DNA from: JAKPBU01 sp964425695
GTDB taxonomy: Bacteria > Pseudomonadota > Gammaproteobacteria > Xanthomonadales > Xanthomonadaceae
Assembly: GCA_964425695.1 (NCBI GenBank)
Contig: CAYRNF010000004.1
Location: forward strand, 62,001-126,000
Direction: 5' to 3'
DNA length: 64,000 nt
Part shown: piece after piece, positions 26,741-34,617 of the stretch
How positions within the stretch are numbered: the first letter of the stretch is position 1
How the letters are laid out: each line of letters begins with the position of its first letter
The notes under the pieces: model-generated
The model's input: the letters and a program-made list of their open reading frames with translations, nothing else
Told to the model about the DNA's origin: nothing
Database searches by the model: none
Program-made: the position numbers and the translations under genes

Positions 26741-27100
26741 TTACTTGTCGCTACGCGCCAGCTTGGCGATGATCCAGCCGGCCGCGAAGGCCATGCCGAA
26801 CGACGCCAGCGGGCGTTCGCGGATCAGGTCGCTGGCGCTTTCGATCAGGTCGCGGCCCTTGTCCATCAGCACGTCCACCTGCTCCATGGACGCGGCGCCC
26901 GCGTTCTCCAGCGCGGACAGACCGGCCAGCGCGCCGTCGGCCAGTTCCGACTTCATCTGCGCCTTGCCCAGGCGCGCCTCGTCGCCGGCGGCGGCGGCCA
27001 CGCCCTTGAGCGCATCGCCCGCGGCGCTGGCGGCCTGCTTCAGGTGGGTGCCGGCTTCGCCCAGGTTGTCCTTCAGGTTTTCGGTGGCGGTGGGGCTCAT
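26741..27100 (-). CDS. YqjD/ElaB-like DUF883 protein
   Basis: 119 residues. A long amphipathic helix (about 1-90) precedes a C-terminal glycine-rich membrane anchor (RERPLASFGMAFAAGWIIAKL), the hallmark of the YqjD/ElaB/YgaM family. E. coli members bind ribosomes at the inner membrane in stationary phase. It is the first gene of a four-gene minus-strand cluster (DUF883, YqjE-like, unknown, AI-2E permease). Confidence 0.88.
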   Translation of the reverse strand: MSPTATENLKDNLGEAGTHLKQAASAAGDALKGVAAAAGDEARLGKAQMKSELADGALAGLSALENAGAASMEQVDVLMDKGRDLIESASDLIRERPLASFGMAFAAGWIIAKLARSDK

Positions 27101-27217
27101 GCTCGATTCCTCGTGTGTGGGAGCGGGTGCGCGTCGCGCGCACGATGTGACGGTCTGACGCCGGCGGTCAGGATGGTCGCTGCGGCGAAAAGCCCGCGTG
27201 AGCGTGACCGCCGCCGT

Positions 27218-28645
27218 TCAGCGCACCTCGCCGCGCACCACGCGGCCGTTGCGCAGCACGTCCAGCAGCAGCCGTTCGGGGGTGCGCTGCAGGGTGCCGC
27301 GGAAGCCGGCCAGGTCCGGGAACGCGGCGCCGTTGGCGGCCACGATCACGTCGCCGGCGCGCAGCCCGTTGCGCGCGGCGCGGCTGTTGGCCGTCACCGC
27401 CTCCACCAGCACCCCGGACAGGCCCTGCCGGCGCAGCGCCTCGGGCAGCTCGGCGAAGGTCGCGCCGGTCAGGCGCGCGTCGAAGCCGGCGCCCTCGCGC
27501 GGGGCCAGGCTCAGGCCGGTGGTCAGCTGCAGCGGGCGGCCATCGCGGCGCACGTCCAGCTGCACCCGCGCATCGGCGGCCTGCAGGCCCTGGAAGTTGC
27601 GCAGCGCCTCGCTGGAATCAATGCGCTCGCCGTTGGCGGCCAGGATCACGTCGCCCACGCGCAAGCCGGCCTTGGCGCCGGCCGAATCCGGATACACCCG
27701 CGTCACCACCACGCCGCGCGTTTCGCTCAGCCCCAGTCCGCGCGCGGTGCGTTCGTCGAGGTCCTGGGTGTCGATGCCGAAGCTGCCGCGTCGCACCACG
27801 CCGTCGTTGGCCAGCAGCTGGTTCTTGATGCTCACCGCCAGGTTGGCCGGGATCGCGAAGCCCAGGCCGATGTTGCCGGCCATCGAGCCGCGCGGGTTGA
27901 AGCTGGCGGTGTTGATGCCTACCAGGCGCCCCGACAGGTCCACCAGCGCGCCACCGGAGTTGCCCGGGTTGATCGACGCATCGGTCTGGATGAAGTTCTG
28001 GAAGCCGACCCCCGGCAGGTTGCTGCGGCCCACCGCGGACACGATCCCGCTGGTCACCGTCTGGCCCACGCCGAACGGGTTGCCGATCGCCACCACGAAG
28101 TCGCCCACCTTGAGCCGGCTCGAATCGGCCAGCGGGATCGCGGTCAGGTTCTGCGCCGGGATCCGCATCAGCGCCACGTCGGTGTCCGCATCGGAACCTT
28201 CGAAGGTCGCCTTCAGCGTACGCCCGTCGGCCAGGGTCACCGACACGTCGTCGGCGCCCTCGATCACGTGGTGGTTGGTCAGCACCAGGCCCTGCGCCGC
28301 GTCGATGATCACCCCCGAACCCAGCGATTCGTTGATCCGCTCCTGGGTCAGCTCCGGGAACATCCGCCGGAAGAACGGATCGCCGCCGAACGGGCTCACC
28401 CGCACCCGCTGCTTGGTGTGCACGCTGACCACCGCCGGCATCACCCGCTGCAGCATCGGCGCCAGCGACGGCAGGGGCTGGCCCGGCAGCGACGCCGGCA
28501 GCTGGGCCACGGCGGGCACGGTGCCGGCCGCGCCGGGTTCGGCCCGCGCCGGCTGGTCGATGGCCGCGCGCATCGCGGTGGCGGCAAAGCCGCCGAAGGC
28601 GGCGGCCAGGGACAGGGCCAGCAGGGTCTTGGTCGCGGTTTTCAT
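27218..28645 (-). CDS. Periplasmic Do-type serine protease/chaperone (DegP/DegQ)
   Basis: 475 residues. Signal peptide about 1-30, trypsin-like protease domain about 75-275, then two PDZ domains (about 285-375 and 395-470). The catalytic triad is visible as H126 (TNHHVIEG), the Asp of DTDVALMRI and S230 (GNSGGALV). Two PDZ domains and the length fit DegP/DegQ/MucD. It degrades or refolds damaged envelope proteins. The start is the ATG before the signal peptide; an upstream in-frame extension is open but lacks a secretion signal. Confidence 0.95.
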   Translation of the reverse strand: MKTATKTLLALSLAAAFGGFAATAMRAAIDQPARAEPGAAGTVPAVAQLPASLPGQPLPSLAPMLQRVMPAVVSVHTKQRVRVSPFGGDPFFRRMFPELTQERINESLGSGVIIDAAQGLVLTNHHVIEGADDVSVTLADGRTLKATFEGSDADTDVALMRIPAQNLTAIPLADSSRLKVGDFVVAIGNPFGVGQTVTSGIVSAVGRSNLPGVGFQNFIQTDASINPGNSGGALVDLSGRLVGINTASFNPRGSMAGNIGLGFAIPANLAVSIKNQLLANDGVVRRGSFGIDTQDLDERTARGLGLSETRGVVVTRVYPDSAGAKAGLRVGDVILAANGERIDSSEALRNFQGLQAADARVQLDVRRDGRPLQLTTGLSLAPREGAGFDARLTGATFAELPEALRRQGLSGVLVEAVTANSRAARNGLRAGDVIVAANGAAFPDLAGFRGTLQRTPERLLLDVLRNGRVVRGEVR

Positions 28646-28860
28646 GGGCTCGGGGCGGAAAGGGCGCGGCAAATGGGGCGAAGAAAGGGGCGAACCCGCA
28701 GGGTTCAGTGTCTTCATGAATCGTGCAATCGCCGCTGAAGCCGGGCAAGTCCCTGACGTTGGCGACCGGACGGCTGCGCGGCCCCGGCGCGCGGGCCGCG
28801 CCGCGCCGGCCGGGGCGCGCGGCGGCACGGCGACACCCCGCAATCGGCATCACATTCCTG

Positions 28861-28889
28861 TTGACACCTCCGGCGGGCAGGGATAGCGT
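28861..28889 (+). promoter_or_regulatory. Candidate sigma-70 promoter for nrdJa
   Basis: A consensus TTGACA at 28861-28866 is followed after 17 bp by TAGCGT (28884-28889), a weak -10 that keeps the first, second and last consensus bases. It points toward nrdJa. The perfect -35 is notable in this GC-rich sequence, but the start site is inferred. Confidence 0.4.
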
Positions 28890-28904
28890 GGGCCCCCTGC
28901 GTCG

Positions 28905-28920
28905 CCACTACATCTTGGGG
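28905..28920. promoter_or_regulatory. Possible NrdR box upstream of nrdJa
   Basis: CCACTACATCTTGGGG resembles the NrdR consensus core CwAtATaTwG at eight of ten positions. NrdR represses ribonucleotide reductase genes in most bacteria, and the site lies just downstream of the candidate promoter, a suitable place for repression. NrdR boxes usually occur as a pair; no clear second box was found. Confidence 0.35.
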
Positions 28921-29228
28921 TCGGCGAGGCAGGTAGGCCCAGCCATTGGGGGTTTCATGCCGCAGTGCACGAAAGCCCAGAATGCCGGGAAACCGCCGCG
29001 GACGGATGCCTTGGGGAGGGCAGGCGTGACGGCAGTACAGGCCAGGCGACACCACCACAACCACTTCGCACGCGGCAGTGCGGCGTCCTCCGGACACCGT
29101 GCGGTCGCAGCGCCGTCGCCGGGATCCGCTCCCGCGCGCCGGCGCTGAAAGGCGCCCCGGCGCCGCACACCCCCACAACAAGAAAAGGCCGCCGCCCCGC
29201 GGCCCGCGTACACGGAGATCTACAGCTG

Positions 29229-31403
29229 ATGAGCACAGTGCGTCTGGAGGCGGTCAAGAACCGGCCCGCCGGCAGCGGCCAGGACCCGATGTCTGCCGAA
29301 ATCCCCATGCAGCCGGCATCCACCGACATCTGGGACAAGAAGTACCGCCTCAAGACCAAGCAGGGCCAGCCGCTGGATGCCGACATCGACGGCACCTACC
29401 AGCGCGTGGCCCGTGCCCTGGCCGACGCCGAACCCGCCGCCGACAAGCGCGGCTACTGGTACGACCGCTTCCTGTGGGCGCTGCGCCGCGGCGCGATCCC
29501 GGCCGGCCGCATCACCTCCAACGCCGGCGCGCAGGAACACAAGCCGGCCACCAGCACCATCAACTGCACCGTGTCCGGGACCATCCTGGATTCCATGGAC
29601 GGCATCCTGGACAAGGTGCACGAAGCCGGCCTGACTCTGAAGGCCGGCTGCGGCATCGGCTACGAATTCAGCACGCTGCGCCCGCGCGGCGCGTTCGTGG
29701 CGGGCGCCGGCGCGTACACCTCCGGCCCGATGTCCTTCATGGATATCTACGACAAGATGTGCTTCACCGTGTCCTCGGCCGGCGGCCGCCGCGGCGCGCA
29801 GATGGGCACCTTCGACGTCAGCCATCCCGACGTGCGCGACTTCATCCGCGCCAAGCGCGAGGACGGCCGCCTGCGCCAGTTCAACCTGTCGCTGCTCATC
29901 ACCGACGGCTTCATGCAGGCCGTGGCCGACGACACCGACTGGCCGCTGGTGTTCCCGGTGTCGGACAAGGAAATCGCCGACGTCGACCTGGCCAACGCCG
30001 ACCAGGTGGTGTGGCGCGACTGGCCCACCCACGCCGGCTACATCACCCGCGACGACGGCCTGGTCGCCTGCAAGATCTACGGCAAGGTCCGCGCCCGGCA
30101 CCTGTGGGACATGATCATGGTGTCCACGTACGACTACGCCGAGCCGGGCTTCATCCTGATCGACAAGGTCAACGAGATGAACAACAACTGGTGGTGCGAG
30201 AACATCCGCGCCACCAACCCCTGCGGCGAGCAGCCGCTGCCGCCGTATGGCGCCTGCCTGCTCGGCTCGGTCAACCTGACCAAGTTCGTGCGCAACGCCT
30301 TCACCGACCAGGCGCAGTTCGACTGGGAGGAATACAAGGAAGTGGTGCGCGTGTTCACCCGCATGCTCGACAACGTGGTCGAGGTCAACGGCCTGCCCCT
30401 GCAGCAGCAGCGCGACGAGATCATCCGCAAGCGCCGCCACGGCATGGGTTTCCTGGGCCTGGGCAGCACCGTGACCATGCTGCGCATGAAGTACGGCAGC
30501 GCCGAGAGCTGCGAGTTCACCGAGCGCATCGCCCGCGAGATGGCCGTGGCCGGCTGGGAAGTGGCGCTGAGCCTGGCCGAGGAAAAGGGTCCCGCCCCGA
30601 TCATGGAAGAGCGCTTCACCGTCACCGCCGAGATGCTGCGCAAGCGCCCGGAAATGGCGCGCGACGGCTGGAAGGTGGGCCAGGAGATCGAAGGCAAGGT
30701 GCTGCACGCGCGCTACAGCCGCTACATGCAGCGCGTGGCCGAGGTCGCCCCGGAGCTGGTGGACCAGCTGGCCGAAACCGGCGCCCGCTTCACCCACCAC
30801 AGCTCCATCGCCCCCACCGGCACCATTTCGCTGAGCCTGGCCAACAACGCCAGCAACGGCATCGAGCCGTCGTTCGCCCACCACTACAGCCGCAACGTGA
30901 TCCGCGAGGGCAAGAAGACCAAGGAGAAGGTGGACGTCTACAGCTTCGAGCTGCTGGCCTACCGCCACCTGGTCAACCCCCAGGCGATGCCGTTCGCCGA
31001 GGATGCCGCCGCGCGCCTGCCGGACTACTTCATCGCCGCCGACGACATCACCCCCAAGGAGCACGTGGACGTGCAGGCCGCGGCGCAGAAGTGGGTGGAT
31101 TCGTCGATTTCCAAGACCGCCAACGTCCCCACGGATTACCCGTACGAGGACTTCAAGGACATCTACACCTACGCCTACCAGCAGGGCCTCAAGGGCTGCA
31201 CCACCTTCCGCTTCAACCCCGCCGCGTTCCAGGGCGTGCTGGTGAAAGAGGCGGACCTGGAAAACACCACCTACCGCTTCGAGCTGGAAGACGGCCAGGT
31301 GGTGGAGGTCAAGGGCAACGAGCAGATCGAGTACGACGGCGAAATGCACACCGCCGCCAACCTGTTCGACGCGCTCAAAGAGGGCTACTACGGCAAGTTC
31401 TAG
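29229..31403 (+). CDS. nrdJa: Adenosylcobalamin-dependent ribonucleotide reductase, catalytic part (NrdJa)
   Basis: 724 residues. Class II ribonucleotide reductase converts ribonucleotides to deoxyribonucleotides with coenzyme B12, independent of oxygen. Motifs include NCTVSGTILDSM (active-site Cys), LKAGCGIGYEFS, the thiyl-radical Cys with Glu in NPCGEQPLPPYG, and APTGTISL. The protein lacks the C-terminal domain that carries the redox cysteines, which is encoded separately downstream as nrdJb, as in pseudomonads. The ATG at 29229 is chosen because no homology exists upstream. Confidence 0.95.
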   Translation: MSTVRLEAVKNRPAGSGQDPMSAEIPMQPASTDIWDKKYRLKTKQGQPLDADIDGTYQRVARALADAEPAADKRGYWYDRFLWALRRGAIPAGRITSNAGAQEHKPATSTINCTVSGTILDSMDGILDKVHEAGLTLKAGCGIGYEFSTLRPRGAFVAGAGAYTSGPMSFMDIYDKMCFTVSSAGGRRGAQMGTFDVSHPDVRDFIRAKREDGRLRQFNLSLLITDGFMQAVADDTDWPLVFPVSDKEIADVDLANADQVVWRDWPTHAGYITRDDGLVACKIYGKVRARHLWDMIMVSTYDYAEPGFILIDKVNEMNNNWWCENIRATNPCGEQPLPPYGACLLGSVNLTKFVRNAFTDQAQFDWEEYKEVVRVFTRMLDNVVEVNGLPLQQQRDEIIRKRRHGMGFLGLGSTVTMLRMKYGSAESCEFTERIAREMAVAGWEVALSLAEEKGPAPIMEERFTVTAEMLRKRPEMARDGWKVGQEIEGKVLHARYSRYMQRVAEVAPELVDQLAETGARFTHHSSIAPTGTISLSLANNASNGIEPSFAHHYSRNVIREGKKTKEKVDVYSFELLAYRHLVNPQAMPFAEDAAARLPDYFIAADDITPKEHVDVQAAAQKWVDSSISKTANVPTDYPYEDFKDIYTYAYQQGLKGCTTFRFNPAAFQGVLVKEADLENTTYRFELEDGQVVEVKGNEQIEYDGEMHTAANLFDALKEGYYGKF

Positions 31404-31535
31404 GCAACGCGTACACGCTGCATTTCGCGCAACTCGGGTATAGCATCGCGCCCGTAGGGCCCGTGGAACATCCGCGACCTGCATGGCAATGCCAAAAACC
31501 AACCCGATTGATCGCCCTTGAGGAGGGCACCACCC

Positions 31536-32138
31536 ATGGCTAAGAGAAAGACCAAGAGCAACGGCGTGACCGCGACCATCTCGGCCGCCGCCAGCAACGT
31601 CGCCGACACGGCCGCCAACGTGGGCAGCACCATCGCCTCCACCGCAAGCGGCGCAGTCGCCACCGTCAAGCAGGCGGCCACCAAGGCGAAGAAGGCCGCC
31701 AGCAAGACCGCGGCCAACGCCAAGAAGGCCGTGAGCAAGCGCGTCACCAAGGCCAAGAAGACCCTGGCCGGCGCCAGCGCCAGCGCCAAGGCCGAGGTGG
31801 CCGCCCTCAAGCGCAAGGGCGCAGGCAAGAAGGCCGCGGCGAAGAAGGCCGGCAAGAAGACCGCCAAGAAAGCCACCGCCAAGAAGGCCACCGCCAAGCG
31901 CAAGGTCGCTGGCAAGAAGGCCACGGCCAAGCGTTCGGTCGCCGCCAAGAAGGGCGTCGCCAAGCGCAAGGTCGCGGCCAAGAAGGCGTCGGCCAAGCGC
32001 ACCGTGACCAAGGCCGCCAAGGCCGTGCGCAAGTCCACCGCCACGGCCAAGCGCAAGACCGCCGCCACGGCCAAGAAGGCCACGCGCAAGGCCGCCGGCA
32101 AGAAGGCCGCCGCCACCCGCGCAGCAAAGAAGGCCTAA
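31536..32138 (+). CDS. Histone H1-like Ala/Lys-rich DNA-binding protein
   Basis: 200 residues, almost entirely Ala, Lys, Thr and Arg after about residue 45, with repeated KKA/AKR units. The N-terminal 40 residues are milder (TISAAASNVADTAANVG). This composition matches bacterial H1-like or AlgP-type nucleoid proteins that bind DNA through a disordered basic tail. AGGAGGG lies 9 bp before the ATG. The gene sits between the two halves of the ribonucleotide reductase on the same strand, which is unusual. Confidence 0.88.
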   Translation: MAKRKTKSNGVTATISAAASNVADTAANVGSTIASTASGAVATVKQAATKAKKAASKTAANAKKAVSKRVTKAKKTLAGASASAKAEVAALKRKGAGKKAAAKKAGKKTAKKATAKKATAKRKVAGKKATAKRSVAAKKGVAKRKVAAKKASAKRTVTKAAKAVRKSTATAKRKTAATAKKATRKAAGKKAAATRAAKKA

Positions 32139-32154
32139 GCCTTTGCCTTTCCCT

Positions 32155-32183
32155 CCCTCCCTTTCGCGCAGCGAAGGGGAGGG
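32155..32183. repeat. Hairpin repeat between H1-like gene and nrdJb
   Basis: A 13 bp stem (32155-32167 with 32171-32183, one G-T pair, loop GCA) in the sequence ccctccctttcgc / gcgaaggggaggg. It belongs to the dispersed hairpin type common in this family. With no T-run directly after it, it is more likely an RNA-stabilising or attenuating hairpin than a terminator. Confidence 0.65.
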
Positions 32184-32272
32184 CCCGGGAGGGGTGATCT
32201 TTGATCTTAATCTTCCGCTGTTCGCTCTACGCCCCACACCGCACATCACCCCGCACCAGGATCCGCACCGCA

Positions 32273-33097
32273 ATGGCCGTCAAGATCGACAAGAAAATCA
32301 AGGGCTACGCCGTCGTCACCCCCGAGGACAAGGCGCGCGAAGCCGCTGCCGCCGTCCAGGCCGAAAGCGTGCCGCGCGCCACGATCGAGGCCGAAGTCGC
32401 CGCCAAGCCCATGGCCGACGTGATCCAGATGCACGAGCGCATCGAGCGCCCGGAAGTGCTGATCGGTTCCACCTACAAGATCAAGTCGCCGCTGGTGGAA
32501 CACGCCATGTACGTGACCATCAACGACATCGTGCTCAACGCCGGCACCGAGCACGAATCGCGCCGCCCGTTCGAGGTGTTCATCAACTCCAAGTCGATGG
32601 AGCACTTCCAGTGGATCGTGGCGCTGACCCGCATCATGTCCGCCGTGTTCCGCAAGGGCGGCGACGTCACCTTCATCGTCGAGGAGATGAAGGCCGTGTT
32701 CGACCCCAAGGGCGGCTACTTCAAGGCCGGCGGCGTGTACATGCCCAGCCTGGTGGCCGAACTGGGCAGCATCGTGGAAGACCACCTCAAGCAGATCGGC
32801 CTGCTCCACGACCCCGACATGAGCGACCACCAGCGCGCGCTCATCGCCGAGAAGCGCAAGCAGTACGAAGCGCGCGAAGGCTCAAAAAAAAACAGTGACG
32901 TAAGCGCCCCGGGCCCCGCAGCGCCCCTGGACCGCAGCACCGCCGAAGGCCGTGCCGAGGAAGTCATCGAAGTCACCGGCGACGGCGCGAGCTTCCCGCC
33001 GAGCGCGACGATGTGCCACAAGTGTTCGACGAAGGCGCTCGTCCTGATGGACGGGTGTGCTACTTGTTTGAATTGTGGGTATTCGAAGTGCGGGTGA
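32273..33097 (+). CDS. nrdJb: NrdJb, C-terminal partner of class II ribonucleotide reductase
   Basis: 274 residues. The N-terminal 200 residues are a TSCPD-type domain (EHESRRPFEVFINSKSMEHF and GGDVTFIVEEMKAVF). A flexible linker (about 205-245) leads to a Cys-rich end with CHKC, CATC and CGYSKCG, which supplies the thiols that re-reduce the NrdJa active site. It lies 870 bp downstream of nrdJa with an H1-like gene between. The linker contains a run of nine A bases (32884-32892), where a slip of one base would end the protein a few residues later and remove the Cys tail. Confidence 0.93.
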   Translation: MAVKIDKKIKGYAVVTPEDKAREAAAAVQAESVPRATIEAEVAAKPMADVIQMHERIERPEVLIGSTYKIKSPLVEHAMYVTINDIVLNAGTEHESRRPFEVFINSKSMEHFQWIVALTRIMSAVFRKGGDVTFIVEEMKAVFDPKGGYFKAGGVYMPSLVAELGSIVEDHLKQIGLLHDPDMSDHQRALIAEKRKQYEAREGSKKNSDVSAPGPAAPLDRSTAEGRAEEVIEVTGDGASFPPSATMCHKCSTKALVLMDGCATCLNCGYSKCG

Positions 33098-33191
33098 TGA
33101 TCAAATAGCTGAACGATTACGAGCGGAGTTGTGTCGTGCTCGCTATCGGATGAGCACAAGTTGGCGGCTTAGGCCTATCAAAGGGGGGCAT

Positions 33192-34553
33192 ATGGCACGG
33201 AGCAAGATCTCTCGGCCTTATCGACATGAAGTCATTGGCTTGGATCGAATGCTTATGGACTCAGAGAATCCAAGGCACGAGCCCATCGTCAACGAGCCAG
33301 AAATCATCGCTTGGCTGTTGAAGCATGAGGGCGTATATCCACTCGCTCAGAAGATTGTCGAGCTTGGAGATCTGAGCCCACTCGAGAACGTGGGTGTGTT
33401 TCCTCACAAGTCGAAGAGAGGGTTCTTCATCGTTGCAGAGGGTAACCGGCGCGTGTGCGCGCTCACTCTACTCAAGGATCCAAGCAAAGCACCAACCGCT
33501 GCATGGAAAAAGAAATTCATCGAATTGAAGGCTCGTGCAGCGAACCCGCTGCCGGAGCAGATAGAAGTAGCGGTCTTTGATTCGGAAGAGGCCTCGCTGC
33601 CTTGGAAGACGCTGCGGCATAGCGGCGAGCAAGGGGGTGCTGGCACCCGCAAATGGAAGAATCCTCAGATAACGAGAAACCTAAAAAAGGTCGGACTGTT
33701 GTCTGCCGACAATGCTGCGCACGACCTGCTGGACTATGCTGAGGCGGCAGGCATTATCGACAAAACTCAACGCACTCAAATTCCGACAACGACGATTACA
33801 CGTCACATCAGCAACCCGGTGATGCGAAACGTGCTTGGGTTGGCGTCTGCCAAAGATTTCACAATTCAGGCACCCAAAGAGCAGGTTGACAAGGCGCTAC
33901 ACGCCTTCTTGCTTGATGCGATCCCTAAGGGTGGGAAAGAAGCGCTCGTCAATTCGAGAAACAAAAAGGCTCAAGTCGAGGCTTATGCATCTAGGTTGCG
34001 CGCACACGGGCATGCGGTGACAACTCGCTTGTCAGCCCCCGTCACGCCAACGCCTGGTGCAAGCAAACGCCCTAGAAATAACAAGAGCCCAAACGACCGC
34101 AATCGCGTTGTGCCACGAGAGTTCGTCGCGACGATCAGAAATAGAACCATCAAGCGTCTGTTTGATGAGTTGAGGGCTATTCCGATCGACGGTGATCCAA
34201 GCTTTCCATTTGCCGCAAACTATTTGCTGCGCGCGTTCATCGAGCATCTGACACTTGTATATGCAAAAGACAATGGGTTGAGCCAGTCAGGAAAAATGCA
34301 TCAGGTCGTTGAACGCTGTGTAAGACACATGCAAGCCGACGCCGCTCTGCGCGCTAAGGCTGGCTCTGATAAGAAGCTCGAAGATCAACTCAAGCCATGG
34401 CGGGTGATGCACGGCGACCCCGACAGCTGGCTGTCTCCCCACACAATGGGATCGTCGGTACACGGCAACCTGATTCCAACGCAGCGTGATCTTGTTGCGC
34501 GGTGGGACAACCTCGAAACCGGCATTGAATACCTGCTGTCTGGTTTGAAGTAG
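33192..34553 (+). CDS. ParB-fold (ParB/Srx-like) protein with helical C-terminal domain
   Basis: 453 residues. Residues about 10-130 look like a ParB N-terminal fold: the early NPRHEP, a helix with a glycine-poor LLKHEGVYPLAQKI, then the nucleotide-site motif EGNRRVCAL at 83-91. A basic middle region leads to a helical C-terminal domain (about 315-453) with RAFIEH and a late SSVHGNLIPTQRDL segment followed by WDNLETGIEYL. Codon use is AT-rich compared with flanks. A strong AAGGGGGG precedes the ATG. The adenine methyltransferase gene follows after 64 bp, so they probably act together. Function is unknown; it is not a chromosomal ParB, since it lacks the ParB HTH and parA. Confidence 0.75.
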   Translation: MARSKISRPYRHEVIGLDRMLMDSENPRHEPIVNEPEIIAWLLKHEGVYPLAQKIVELGDLSPLENVGVFPHKSKRGFFIVAEGNRRVCALTLLKDPSKAPTAAWKKKFIELKARAANPLPEQIEVAVFDSEEASLPWKTLRHSGEQGGAGTRKWKNPQITRNLKKVGLLSADNAAHDLLDYAEAAGIIDKTQRTQIPTTTITRHISNPVMRNVLGLASAKDFTIQAPKEQVDKALHAFLLDAIPKGGKEALVNSRNKKAQVEAYASRLRAHGHAVTTRLSAPVTPTPGASKRPRNNKSPNDRNRVVPREFVATIRNRTIKRLFDELRAIPIDGDPSFPFAANYLLRAFIEHLTLVYAKDNGLSQSGKMHQVVERCVRHMQADAALRAKAGSDKKLEDQLKPWRVMHGDPDSWLSPHTMGSSVHGNLIPTQRDLVARWDNLETGIEYLLSGLK

Positions 34554-34617
34554 TGATGGTGGTGGCCAGCGAGAGCACTTTTCGTTAGGTTTCGATCGGT
34601 TTAGTGGAGTCAGCCGC

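Larger units (their letters stand above)
28646..29228 (+). other. Long leader region upstream of nrdJa
   Basis: 583 bp between the divergent protease and nrdJa genes. A promoter-like pair lies at 28861 and an NrdR-like box at 28905, which would leave a leader of roughly 320-330 nt before the ATG. A GC-rich stretch just before the start (gaaaaggccgccgc, 29184 onward) could fold. No convincing gene was seen. Confidence 0.5.

Noticed and set aside
28723..29148. A 141-codon open frame in the nrdJa leader
   Set aside because: Arg/Pro/Ala-rich, no homology recognised, and it overlaps the promoter and NrdR-like box.
28890..29228. Cobalamin riboswitch before the B12-dependent reductase
   Set aside because: A piece like gccaggcgacacc recalls the B12 box, but the other conserved blocks of the aptamer were not found in order. 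It is not called.
29220..32273. A 1017-codon open frame on the minus strand opposite nrdJa and the H1-like gene
   Set aside because: It is antisense to genes with clear catalytic motifs. Its composition (His, Gly, Leu, Val and Arg-rich) is what the complementary strand of high-GC coding DNA gives.
33192..34553. Chromosome-partition ParB
   Set aside because: It has the ParB-type N-terminal motif but no ParB HTH, no parA neighbour and a different C-terminal domain.
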